From the NCBI GenBank assembly GCA_036774405.1, contig DAIPBO010000001.1:124001-188000 (forward strand): 64,000 nucleotides of DNA. The letters run 5' to 3'. This DNA comes from JAAYDS01 sp012729155 (GTDB taxonomy: Bacteria; Chloroflexota; Anaerolineae; UBA1429). Shown here one piece after another: positions 36,791 to 45,493 of the stretch. The translations under genes and the position numbers were made by a program. Numbering within the stretch: the first letter of the stretch is position 1; each line of letters opens with the position of its first letter. The notes beneath the pieces were generated by a model. That model was not told the origin of the DNA. It searched no databases and was given only the letters and a program-made list of their open reading frames with translations.

Positions 36791-37750
36791 ATGAGCGACA
36801 CGGATGCTCCAGGCCAGATAGACGCTCGGGGGGGGCTGGGCCAGGACGAAATCGCCACGGCCGTTCTGCGCACCCTGCTCTATGCTGACGTGTTTGGGTA
36901 TCCGATGACGCTTGAGGAGATCCACCGCTATCTGGTGGGCGTCGCTGCTACGCGAGAGCAGGTGGCCGCGGCGCTGCACGGGCCGCTCCTCGGCCCGCGG
37001 CTTGTACATGAGCAGCCCTATTATGCGCTGGCCGAGCGCGATCTGCACTTTGCTCAGCGGCGCGAGCGTGGTCAGGCCAGCGGCGTTCTTTGGCCAATGG
37101 CCAGACGCTATGCTCATCTTTTGGCCATGCTGCCGTTTGTGCGCATGGTGGCCGTCACCGGCTCTCTGGCAGTCGATAACCCTCGCGCCGTCGCCGATGA
37201 CCTGGATTATGTGATCGTGACGACCTCTGGCCGCACTTGGCTGGTGAGACTGCTGGCCGTTGCTCTGGTGAGGATCGCGCGGCTGTGGGGCGTCGACCTG
37301 TGCCCCAACTATGTCATGGATAGCCACCACCTGGGCATGACCGAACGTACGCTGTTTACAGCGCACGAGCTTACGCAGATGGTGCCCTGCTATGGGCTCG
37401 ATATGCACGCAAGGCTCTTGTCTGCCAATGGCTGGGCTGAAGCTTTTCTGCCCAACGCGGTAGATGCGAACTTGAGCTATTGCATCGGGCTGCTGCCGCT
37501 GGGGCGTGCCCTCAAGGGGCTGGCAGAATGGTTGCTGGGTGGGCGCCTGGGCGATCTGATCGAGCGACGTGAGCGCCGCCTCAAGATCGGGCAGCTCTCA
37601 AGTGAGGCGGTAAACGCGGGCACACTGGCTGCCTGCTTTGGCGAAGGGATCTGCAAGGGGCATATGCACGACTATGGTCGACGCATCCAGAGCGCCTATG
37701 AGGAGCGGTTGCGCGCCGCCGGCCTGGCGCCTATTCAGGTTGATGAGTGA
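36791..37750 (+). CDS. Nucleotidyltransferase-fold protein, first gene of the glycan operon
   Basis: 319 residues. Residues 1-100 look like a winged-helix part (LRTLLYADVFGYPMTLEEIHRYLVG). The central VAVTGSLAVDN..ADDLDYVIVT near 120-143 fits the NTase pattern GS(x)nDxD that holds metal and nucleotide. RTWLVRLLAVALVRIARL is a following helix, then CPNYVMDSHHLGM. This protein type occurs in gene clusters with radical SAM enzymes and membrane glycosyltransferases; its substrate is unknown. Start is leaderless. 14 nt separate it from the radical SAM gene. Confidence 0.65.
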   Translation: MSDTDAPGQIDARGGLGQDEIATAVLRTLLYADVFGYPMTLEEIHRYLVGVAATREQVAAALHGPLLGPRLVHEQPYYALAERDLHFAQRRERGQASGVLWPMARRYAHLLAMLPFVRMVAVTGSLAVDNPRAVADDLDYVIVTTSGRTWLVRLLAVALVRIARLWGVDLCPNYVMDSHHLGMTERTLFTAHELTQMVPCYGLDMHARLLSANGWAEAFLPNAVDANLSYCIGLLPLGRALKGLAEWLLGGRLGDLIERRERRLKIGQLSSEAVNAGTLAACFGEGICKGHMHDYGRRIQSAYEERLRAAGLAPIQVDE

Positions 37751-37764
37751 AGGAGTAGATCAGG

Positions 37765-39213
37765 ATGGCGGTTGACGTGCTGCTCTGCCATGCGTTGGTG
37801 TTGGCGCGCGATCCCGTCGAGCGTCGTTTGATGACGCCTTACTTTCCGCTGGGCATTCTCTACTTGGCTGCCACTCTACGCGAGGCCGGCTATGCCGTAG
37901 CGCTTTACGATGGGTGTTTCGAGCCTGATCTGGAGAGCTTTGAGCAGGCACTCGACGTCCACCAGCCGCGCCTGGTGGGCATCACTGCGTTGAGCACGGT
38001 GCGCGCTAACACGCTCGAGTTGGCAGCGCGCGCCCGCCGCCGTGGGTTGCCGGTGATCGTTGGCGGCTCAGACCCCACAGGGCGGCCCGAGCACTATCTC
38101 GTGCAGCGCGAGGACGGCTGCTACCTGGTTGATGTGGCCGTGGTAGGTGAGGGCGAAGAGACGCTCCTCGAGCTGTTACCCGCGTTGCTGGATGCACAGG
38201 AGACGCGCCCTCTGTCAGAGATACCGGGCATTGCCTACCGCCGCGATGGCGAGCCGATACGCACCGCGCCACGCCCGTTGCGGCGCGAGGTCGATGCCAT
38301 TCCGTTGCCGGCGCGTGATCTGGCCGATCTTGACGCTTACCAAAGGGCCTGGAAGACAGCGCACGGCTATTCGTCACTGTCGATCATTGCCTCGAGAGGG
38401 TGCCCGTTCGAATGCGCCTGGTGCCAAAAGTCCGTCTTTGGGCGTTCTTGCCGCCTGCGCCATCCCGAGGCGGTGGCCCAAGAGCTGGCGCTGTTGCGCG
38501 ACACCTATCAGCCGGATCAGGTGCGCATCGTTGACGATGTGGTCGGCATTGATCGTCGCTGGGTGCGCGCCTTTCGCGATGCAGTGCTGGCGCGCGGGCC
38601 GGTCGTCCCCTTCGAATGTCTCTCTCGGGTGGATCTTGTTGATCGCGAGGTGCTCACCTGGCTGCAAGAGGCGGGCTGTGTGCGCATCCAGTTCGGCGCC
38701 GAATCCGGCTCGCAGAGGGTGCTCGACGCGATGCACAAAGGCACGCGCGTCGAACAGATTCACGCCGCGGCGCAACTGTGCCACGAGCTCGGCATCGAAA
38801 CCTACTTTTTCATCATGGTAGGCTACCCCGGCGAGGAGTGGAGCGATATTCGCGCCACGGTGCGACTGCTCAACGAGACCAGACCAACCCAGTTCAGTTC
38901 GACTATCGCCTATCCACTGCCCGGTACGCCTTTTTACGATCAGGTGCGCGACCAGCTCGTGGATGCGCCAGACTGGGACTATACCGGCGAGAACCGCATG
39001 ATGTATCGTGGCCGCTACAGCACCCGCTTCTACCGCTGGGTGCAGCGGCTTTTGCAGCATGAGTGGCAGTGGGCCCGGCGACACTCAGCAGGCTGCCTGA
39101 CACCACCAAAGCTCCTACGGCGTCTCGCTACTCTTTGGCTGACGCGTATTGTGGTGTGGGTCTTGCGCCTCGAGCCGGCCGAGAGGCGCCCGATCGTCGA
39201 GCGCATAGCCTAG
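37765..39213 (+). CDS. B12-binding domain radical SAM protein
   Basis: 482 residues. The N-terminal part (1-150) has the fold of a cobalamin-binding domain (YFPLGILYLAATLREAGYAVALYDG...VGITALS) without the classical DxHxxG His. The radical SAM cluster motif is SRGCPFECAWCQ at about 211-222 (CxxxCxxC). It continues with VDDVVGID, FGAESGSQRVLDAMHKGT and MVGYPGEEWSDI, then a C-terminal basic/aromatic part of about 110 residues. These enzymes methylate or rearrange unreactive carbons, often on lipids or sugars. In this operon it probably modifies a lipid carrier or glycan (inference). AAGGAG precedes the ATG. Confidence 0.85.
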   Translation: MAVDVLLCHALVLARDPVERRLMTPYFPLGILYLAATLREAGYAVALYDGCFEPDLESFEQALDVHQPRLVGITALSTVRANTLELAARARRRGLPVIVGGSDPTGRPEHYLVQREDGCYLVDVAVVGEGEETLLELLPALLDAQETRPLSEIPGIAYRRDGEPIRTAPRPLRREVDAIPLPARDLADLDAYQRAWKTAHGYSSLSIIASRGCPFECAWCQKSVFGRSCRLRHPEAVAQELALLRDTYQPDQVRIVDDVVGIDRRWVRAFRDAVLARGPVVPFECLSRVDLVDREVLTWLQEAGCVRIQFGAESGSQRVLDAMHKGTRVEQIHAAAQLCHELGIETYFFIMVGYPGEEWSDIRATVRLLNETRPTQFSSTIAYPLPGTPFYDQVRDQLVDAPDWDYTGENRMMYRGRYSTRFYRWVQRLLQHEWQWARRHSAGCLTPPKLLRRLATLWLTRIVVWVLRLEPAERRPIVERIA

Positions 39214-39221
39214 GAGGTTAC

Positions 39222-40475
39222 ATGTACCGGCGTGCCTTGTTGCTGCTCCTGCTCTTTACTCTGGTGGGTTGCCAGGGTAGCCCTGCCGCGCCGGTGAAAC
39301 TCTTGTCGATGGGGCATCACTTTCGCGAGACCAAAGCGGCTGTTATCTCGTCGCCCGCAGTGGCCGATCTTGACGGGGATGGCATCATGGAGATCGCCGT
39401 TGGCTCGTGGGACGGCTACTTTTACCTGCTCGATGGGCGGCTCAACTCGCTGCCGGGCTGGCCAAAGTACAGCCCCCGTGGTTTTTTTGCCTCGCCGGCG
39501 CTGACAGACCTCGATGACGATGGCGAACTCGAGGTGCTGGTCTCATCAGAGGCGGGCAAGCTGCATGCCTGGAACAAGGACGGGTCAGAGGTGCCTGGTT
39601 GGCCTGTCTCGCTGGGGTACCGCTCCTGGTCATCGCCGACGGTGTTGCCCGATGGGCGCGTGGCCATCGGTGGCCTGCGCCAGACCATGGTGTACGAGCC
39701 CGATGGGAAGATGTCGCCAGGCTGGCCGCAGCCACACCCCAACTGGGCAGATGCCACCGTTGCAGCGGGGCCAGACTTGCTGGCAGTGACAACCCTGACG
39801 ACCGGCCACGACACAGGCGGCGCCCTGGTCGCGTGGCATTTCGATGGCAGGCCCTATCCCTGGTCGCCACGGTTGCTGGACCAGGATTCAGACTCGTCGC
39901 CCGCCATCGCCGATCTGGATGGCGATGGCAGCCTCGAGATCATCTATGGCGATGATGCCGGCTACGTCTATGTAGTCGCGCTCGATGGGACTGACCGGCC
40001 GGGCTGGCCGCAGCGTACGGGCAGTCTCGTCGAGGCTTCGCCCGCCATCGCCGACCTCAATGGAGACGGCCTACTCGAGGTGGTGTGTGGTTCGTGGGAT
40101 GGGCGTATGTATGTTTGGCAACACACCGGGCGGCTGTTGCCAGGCTGGCCGCAGGCTGCCGACGATCAGTTCATCTCGTCGGCGGCGCTGGTTGACCTGG
40201 ATGCCGACGGCAGGCCCGATATCGTCGCTGGCTCCAAAGACGGGCGCCTGTACGGGTGGACGCCCAACGGCGAGCCCTTGCCTGGCTTTCCCATCGACTT
40301 GGGACATCACGTCTTTTCATCGCCGTGGGTTGGCGATCTCGAGGGCGACGGCCGCGCCGATATCATCGTTGGGGCCAACAACGGCATCCATCTGCTGCGC
40401 GATGTGGGCAGCCTGGGGGCCGCGCCGTGGCCCCGCTTTCACCGTGACGCATACAACACAGGGCTGGTGCCATGA
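39222..40475 (+). CDS. VCBS/FG-GAP repeat lipoprotein
   Basis: 417 residues from ATG 39222 (AGGAGG). Signal peptide with lipobox TLVGC at about 13-17, so it is lipid-anchored outside the cell. Seven or so repeats of SSPAVADLDGDGIMEIAVGSWDGYFYLLDG form a beta-propeller with DxDxDG calcium loops, each followed by GWP. Such propellers bind partners or sugars. It lies 8 nt after the radical SAM gene and overlaps the next gene by 4 nt (ATGA), so it belongs to the same operon and may hold the glycan or its machinery at the surface. Confidence 0.85.
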   Translation: MYRRALLLLLLFTLVGCQGSPAAPVKLLSMGHHFRETKAAVISSPAVADLDGDGIMEIAVGSWDGYFYLLDGRLNSLPGWPKYSPRGFFASPALTDLDDDGELEVLVSSEAGKLHAWNKDGSEVPGWPVSLGYRSWSSPTVLPDGRVAIGGLRQTMVYEPDGKMSPGWPQPHPNWADATVAAGPDLLAVTTLTTGHDTGGALVAWHFDGRPYPWSPRLLDQDSDSSPAIADLDGDGSLEIIYGDDAGYVYVVALDGTDRPGWPQRTGSLVEASPAIADLNGDGLLEVVCGSWDGRMYVWQHTGRLLPGWPQAADDQFISSAALVDLDADGRPDIVAGSKDGRLYGWTPNGEPLPGFPIDLGHHVFSSPWVGDLEGDGRADIIVGANNGIHLLRDVGSLGAAPWPRFHRDAYNTGLVP

Positions 40476-41383
40476 AACCGCAGCCCCCACCTGGTCATGC
40501 ACCGCGGCCGTGGTGGGCGCTGGTGGCGCTGCTCATCGCGATGGCGCTGGGTGGCCTGGGGCTGGGGGCGGCGCTGGTGCTCTGGCAGACCGCCGCTGAG
40601 CTCGTGGAGCCGTACTGGACGCTACAGCTCTATGGCAGGCTCACCATGAGCAAAGAAGGCATCGAGGTGGCGACGGGCCCAGGGCATAGCGTGGTCCTCT
40701 ACAAGGAGCCGAGGCCACACACGGGCAAGATCGCCTCTCTGCAAAAGGGTTTGATCTGGAAGGTCGGTGGCCAGCAGTTAATTGAAGAGGGGTACGGGTT
40801 CGGCGTGCCCATCGTTGTGGTGCAGGGACAGGCCCACAACGCACGCCACGCCTCGATTGCGCTCGAGCCCGTCGATGGCACGCTAACCGTCCGCAAAGTC
40901 TACACGATGGACACCGTTGATGCGCCGGTGCAGTTCATGCGCCGCAAGTATCGCCCGGTCGCGCCCATCGGTGAGGTTGCCGTCACCTACCGCCTCTCTG
41001 GCCCGGGCGTGATCGATGTCGAGGTCGACTTTACCGGGCTGGACGTGCCCTGGCAGCAGGCTTATCTCATGAACGAGCAAGGGGCGCGGGCCTTTCGGTT
41101 CTATCGCGATGATACCGGGCTGTTGCTAAGGGAGGATGAGATCGGCATCTGGGGCGAGACCACCGCCCTGCGCGGCTGTATGATCAGCCAGACGGCGGTT
41201 GCCCAGTTCTGCGTGGATGCAACGCCCGGTGGACGGCTGTTGTATGGCCGCGAACGTTACCTGCAGTGGAACTGGCGAGGAATCTACACACTCTCGTGGG
41301 CAGGGGTTGATATTGCGGTCGATGGCCCTGTCGAGCGCTATCGCTATCGCATCACGCTGCAGCCTGATGGGGCGGCGCCCTGA
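40472..41383 (+). CDS. Membrane-anchored outer protein of unknown function
   Basis: 303 residues with a Pro-rich N-terminus, one membrane helix (about 14-40) and a large outer part of beta type (LSGPGVIDVEVDFTGLDVPWQQAYLMNEQGARAFRFYRD). Two Cys lie near 230 and 245. It is translationally coupled on both sides: ATGA with the VCBS lipoprotein and TGATG with the GT39 gene. I know no family for it. The position suggests a partner of the propeller lipoprotein or the glycosyltransferase. Confidence 0.65.
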   Translation: MKPQPPPGHAPRPWWALVALLIAMALGGLGLGAALVLWQTAAELVEPYWTLQLYGRLTMSKEGIEVATGPGHSVVLYKEPRPHTGKIASLQKGLIWKVGGQQLIEEGYGFGVPIVVVQGQAHNARHASIALEPVDGTLTVRKVYTMDTVDAPVQFMRRKYRPVAPIGEVAVTYRLSGPGVIDVEVDFTGLDVPWQQAYLMNEQGARAFRFYRDDTGLLLREDEIGIWGETTALRGCMISQTAVAQFCVDATPGGRLLYGRERYLQWNWRGIYTLSWAGVDIAVDGPVERYRYRITLQPDGAAP

Positions 41384-42849
41384 TGTCGCGGCGCGATGCC
41401 ATGGCGCTCGTGCTGCTGACCCTGTTGGGGGCCGCCCTGCGCTTTTGGCGGCTCGGTGCGCTGGCGCTGGTGGGCGATGAGGCGTACTACTGGCTCTGGT
41501 CGCGCCATCTGGCCCTGTCCTATTATGATCACCCCGCTGGTGTCGCTGTGTTGGTGCGCCTCTCTACAATGCTTGGCGGGTCCAGCGAGGCGGGCATCCG
41601 TTGGCTCAATGCGACGCTGGGGGTGGCTGCCATCCCACTGGCCTGGCAGCTCACGCGGCAGCGGGTGAGCACGCGTGCTGCCTGGGCCACGGCTGTGCTC
41701 ATGGCGGTCAGCAAGCCTTTTGTGCTCATCTCGCGACACGTCTACCCCGATGCCCTGTTGTTGGCACTAGAGCTATTGGCGCTGCTTCTGGTAGATCGTG
41801 TCCTGACGTCAAAAGGCCGGCCAGCGTTGGGGCTGGCGCTGGGCGTGGGCGTCAGCGTGGGCATGGCGCTCGCCACCAAATACACCGCCTATCTTTTCGC
41901 AGGCGTGGTGCTGGCCTTTGTTCTGCTGGCGCAGCCGCGATTGGCCCGCGAGCCGCGTTTCTGGCTTGCCACCGGGGTGGCCGCGTTGGGGCTGGCACCA
42001 ACGCTTTTGTGGAACGCACAACGAGACTGGGCCTCTTTCCGGTGGCAGGCGCAGCACCTGGGGCAGGGCGTGCTGTGGAACGTTGGCCCACTATCGCGAG
42101 CGGGCAACCTGCTCGACTATACGGGCTGGCCTGTAGTGTTGTTGGCTGGTTGCGGGGCGCTCTTCTGGCGTGAGCCACGCGCTCGCCTCCTGACGTTGAT
42201 TGGCGTGGCGCTGTCGTTGGCAGTGCTCCTGAGCCCTGCTAACGCCCCACGCAGTTTGGTGGTGGCGTTGCCACTGTTGCTCGGCCCAGGCGTTGAGGGT
42301 CTTTGGCGACTGCTTCAGCACCGCGGTGTAGCGCGGCCCGCGTTGATCGGCTCGGCCGGCGCCCTGATCGCCCTGGCGGCGATGGCCGGGGGGCTGTCGG
42401 CGGCCACCATCCACCGCCACCTCGAGGCCGGGCCGTGGCCCTGGAGCGGCGCTGCCGAGCAGCGTATGGCGTTCGACGCCCAGGGGCTGCGAGCCCTGCG
42501 CACGTCTCTCCTAGACAACGGCGACACGATCGTGGCACTCGACTATTCATTGGCCGGGCAGCTCAGCTACTACCTTGGGCAACCAGTGGCCACCGCCTGG
42601 CCACAGTATGCCGAATGGGGCCTGGCCTCGCTCGAGCCGGCGTGGGTGGTTTCGGCTGGCTACATCGACCGTGACACCGTGTTGCGCGCTCTGAAGGCGG
42701 TCTATCGCACCGTATTGCCCCCAAGGCGGATCGTCGTCGATGGACGTGGACTGGATGTCTGGCGTGTCGACAAGCTGACGTCTACGCCTCAGCAGGCCCT
42801 GGCGCGGCTCGATCTGTTACGACTGGTGGATGAGGGGGGTGCCCCATGA
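41383..42849 (+). CDS. GT39-family membrane glycosyltransferase (PMT/ArnT-like)
   Basis: 488 residues and about 11-12 membrane helices. After helix 1 comes GDEAYYWLWSRHLALSYYDHPAG, the GDEA..W...L..gY.dhPP signature of dolichyl/undecaprenyl-phosphate sugar transferases, with the catalytic Asp at about residue 29. The RHVYPDALLLALELLALLL and ALATKYTAYLF blocks also fit. The last 120 residues form an outer domain. It should move a sugar from a polyprenyl phosphate carrier to a lipid or protein acceptor outside the membrane. The start overlaps the previous stop by 1 nt, and the end overlaps the flippase by 4 nt. Confidence 0.85.
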   Translation: MSRRDAMALVLLTLLGAALRFWRLGALALVGDEAYYWLWSRHLALSYYDHPAGVAVLVRLSTMLGGSSEAGIRWLNATLGVAAIPLAWQLTRQRVSTRAAWATAVLMAVSKPFVLISRHVYPDALLLALELLALLLVDRVLTSKGRPALGLALGVGVSVGMALATKYTAYLFAGVVLAFVLLAQPRLAREPRFWLATGVAALGLAPTLLWNAQRDWASFRWQAQHLGQGVLWNVGPLSRAGNLLDYTGWPVVLLAGCGALFWREPRARLLTLIGVALSLAVLLSPANAPRSLVVALPLLLGPGVEGLWRLLQHRGVARPALIGSAGALIALAAMAGGLSAATIHRHLEAGPWPWSGAAEQRMAFDAQGLRALRTSLLDNGDTIVALDYSLAGQLSYYLGQPVATAWPQYAEWGLASLEPAWVVSAGYIDRDTVLRALKAVYRTVLPPRRIVVDGRGLDVWRVDKLTSTPQQALARLDLLRLVDEGGAP

Positions 42850-44144
42850 ACGGCGTGCGGGCGCTACTTGCGGCCCGTGGTGGGGCAGTGCGCATCGGGC
42901 GCAATGCCGTGTCTTTGGGCATCCTTCAGGTGGGGGGCAGCTTAGCCACCATGGCGTTGGCTGCCGTGTTGACGCGCCGGGTGGGCTTTGGCGGGCTCAA
43001 TAGGACGCTGCTGGCCCTGAGCGCCGAGGCAATCGCAGCCGCCGTGGCCGATCTGGGCCTCAGCACCTATCTGATGCGCGAGTTTGCACGTGATGCCAAC
43101 GCAGCTGAACGGCTTATCGGCCTGGCTCTGCCCGTCAAACTTCTCACCAGCCTGGCGGCCGCCACAGTGCTGGCCACTCTGGTGGGCGCCATCTTTGGCC
43201 CTCAACGCTGGCCGATGTTGGCGCTCGCGGCCCTGGCGTTGCCTTTCGAGGCGGCCATTGCCGTGACGATCGTCTGGCTAAAGGCCCGCCAAGAGATGCA
43301 TGTATCCAGCGCCGCGCAACTGGCGTTGCGCTGGCTGTTCGCCGCTGGGGGCATCGTACTGCTTCTGCTGGGGCTCGATGAGCGGGCGGTTATCGCTACT
43401 TGGCCGGCAGCCAACCTGTTGGGCGCTCTCTGGGCCTGGCGTGTGCTGGTGAGGCGCGGCATCAAGCCGCAGTGGAGCCTGGCAACTGGCGCTGTGAGCC
43501 AGCTCTTGCGCTCTGCAACGCCCTTTGCGGTCACCAGCGTCGCGGCCATGCTCTACCGCCGGCTCGACCTGCTGGTGCTATCATTATTCCGTGGCGATGC
43601 CGAGGCTGGAGCTTATGGCGCTGCCTATCGCATGTATGAGCTGCTAACGCTGCCGACCGTGGCTCTGCTCGACGCCCTCTTCCCCGAGCTGGCTCGCCGG
43701 GCGGTGGCTGATGCCTCGCGGGCAGCCCTGCTGAGTGCCTATCGTTTGGGGCGTCGAGTGCTGCTATCGTTGGCCGGCGCCATCTCTTTGGCTACACTTG
43801 TGCTGGCGCCAACGGCGGTGCGCATCGTCTATGGGGCAGGTGCGCTGGCGAGCGATAGCGTTGCGCTGTTGCGCCTGTTGGCACTGGCACTGCCGCTTGC
43901 AGCTGGATACCTTCTGGCCGGTCATCTCCTGATTGTGCTGAACCGTCAGCGACGAGTGTCGCATGCGATGGTGGTGGCCACTATGGGGAGCGGTGTGTTT
44001 AATCTGCTGCTGGTGCCACGCTTTGGGCACTGGGCTGCGGTGGCCGTGTCTCTGTTGTGCGAACTGCTGCTCTTGCTGTTGCTGCGGTGGATGGTGCGGC
44101 AGGCATTGGCCGATCTGTCGCCTACGTTAGAGTCGCAGCGATGA
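42846..44144 (+). CDS. Wzx-like polysaccharide flippase (MOP superfamily)
   Basis: 432 residues with about 12-14 membrane helices. GILQVGGSLATMALAAVLTRRVG in helix 1 and LGLSTYLMREFARD in helix 2 are typical of oligosaccharide flippases. PFAVTSVAAMLYRRLDLLVLSLFRGDAEAGAYGAAYRMYELL, at about 220-262, is the family's helix 7 region. It would turn a lipid-linked glycan from the inner to the outer face of the membrane. ATGA overlaps on both sides tie it to GT39 and the ligase-like gene. It has no ribosome site of its own beyond the coupling. Confidence 0.82.
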   Translation: MNGVRALLAARGGAVRIGRNAVSLGILQVGGSLATMALAAVLTRRVGFGGLNRTLLALSAEAIAAAVADLGLSTYLMREFARDANAAERLIGLALPVKLLTSLAAATVLATLVGAIFGPQRWPMLALAALALPFEAAIAVTIVWLKARQEMHVSSAAQLALRWLFAAGGIVLLLLGLDERAVIATWPAANLLGALWAWRVLVRRGIKPQWSLATGAVSQLLRSATPFAVTSVAAMLYRRLDLLVLSLFRGDAEAGAYGAAYRMYELLTLPTVALLDALFPELARRAVADASRAALLSAYRLGRRVLLSLAGAISLATLVLAPTAVRIVYGAGALASDSVALLRLLALALPLAAGYLLAGHLLIVLNRQRRVSHAMVVATMGSGVFNLLLVPRFGHWAAVAVSLLCELLLLLLLRWMVRQALADLSPTLESQR

Positions 44145-45493
44145 GTGGCCCTTCAAGAGTGCTCATCGGTGTGTCACGGGGGCTATTTGTTGTGGCAATG
44201 GTGCTGTCCTATCTGACGCCCTCATGGCAGTATGGCACTTTTGCGCTGTGGCCACTCGGCACCCTGCACATTTTGCACTATGACTATGCGCCCGGCGCCC
44301 TGATGCTCTTGCCGCTAATGGTGGCCGCTACCTGGCTGTTGGGAGTGTTGTTGGGGCGACGCTGGCGCTCTTGGCGGCGCCCAGCCTGGTGGGTGGTGGG
44401 CCCCGCGCTCGGGTTTGGTGCGTTGACTGTGTTGCGCGTCTGGCCTGTGCACATTGCGCGCACGGCCTTTGTAGCCATCACCTCAGTCGGCTTTTTCTAT
44501 GCCATCGGGCTCTACGCCCACACCGAGTTGCCCATTCGGCACCTGTCAGCGGCGTTGGCGGCGGTGATGGTGGTACAGGGCGTGCTGGCGGTGGCGCAGT
44601 TTGCGCTTCAAGGGCCGGTTGGTCTGCAGATGCTGGGTGAGTCCACCGAGTTGCCATCGGCGCAGGGCGCCCATGTGCTGCTGGTGGCTGGACGAAGATT
44701 GCTGCGTGCCCAGGGGATGTCGCCACACCCCAACGTGCTGGGCGGTTACATGGTCATTGGCCTGTTGGTGGTGGGGGGAAGGGTGTTAGCGACAAAGCAC
44801 CGTCTCGAGCGAGGGCTTTTAGCTGTTGCCATGCTGGCAGGTATCATCGGTCTATTGCTCTCCTTTTCACGTTCGGCGCTGCTAGCCCTGTCGCTGAGTC
44901 TGATGATCGGAGCCTGTCTGGCGCGTCACTCGCTCAGCGGTAGTTTGCCGCTGGTGAGCAGGCGCTGGCTGTGGGCTGCAGCGGGGGGCCTGGGGCTGCT
45001 TCTCAGCGCTGTGCTGTGGCTACGGCTGAGTGGCCTGGGCAATCCTCTAGAACAGGCGTCGGTGCGCGAGCGCCTTGAGGACTATGGACTGGCGTGGACG
45101 TTGATCCGTGCTCGGCCGTTGCTGGGCGTGGGCTCGGGCTACTATATCGCGGCGCTGTGGGCTGCGGTGGGCAACCAGATGGGGCCCGACTTTCCTGGAT
45201 TTCGTACAGTTCATAGCATCCCGCTTCTGGCGGCCGCAGAGCTGGGCGTCGGCGGCGCAGTGTTGTGGGTGGCCATGTTGTTGGCGCCGGCGGCCATAGG
45301 GATGCACAAGGGCGCTGTAGGGCGCGATTGGGAGCTACTCGGCCTCAGCGCGGCATTCCTGGCGGCCTTTGCAGCCACGCTGCTAGACGTGTATCTGTAT
45401 CTGCCCACCGTGTGGTGGCCGGCGTTGATGTTGGGCTCTACAGTCGGCGCCTGGTCGCGCCATGTGTCGCAGAGGCCATATGATGCCTACTGA
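44141..45493 (+). CDS. O-antigen ligase/polymerase-like membrane protein
   Basis: 450 residues from ATG 44141, overlapping the flippase stop. About 12 membrane helices. A large outer loop has GMSPHPNVLGGYMVIGLLVVGG (the N.lG motif, about 195-216), then LLSFSRSALLALSLSLM (SRs). The second loop holds RARPLLGVGSGYYIAALW followed by a His in FRTVHSIPLLAAAELG, the Wzy_C/WaaL family pattern (G.G....H....E.G). It joins glycan units or attaches a glycan to its acceptor on the outer face. With flippase and GT39 it makes an export-and-assembly set. Confidence 0.85.
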   Translation: MSGPSRVLIGVSRGLFVVAMVLSYLTPSWQYGTFALWPLGTLHILHYDYAPGALMLLPLMVAATWLLGVLLGRRWRSWRRPAWWVVGPALGFGALTVLRVWPVHIARTAFVAITSVGFFYAIGLYAHTELPIRHLSAALAAVMVVQGVLAVAQFALQGPVGLQMLGESTELPSAQGAHVLLVAGRRLLRAQGMSPHPNVLGGYMVIGLLVVGGRVLATKHRLERGLLAVAMLAGIIGLLLSFSRSALLALSLSLMIGACLARHSLSGSLPLVSRRWLWAAAGGLGLLLSAVLWLRLSGLGNPLEQASVRERLEDYGLAWTLIRARPLLGVGSGYYIAALWAAVGNQMGPDFPGFRTVHSIPLLAAAELGVGGAVLWVAMLLAPAAIGMHKGAVGRDWELLGLSAAFLAAFAATLLDVYLYLPTVWWPALMLGSTVGAWSRHVSQRPYDAY

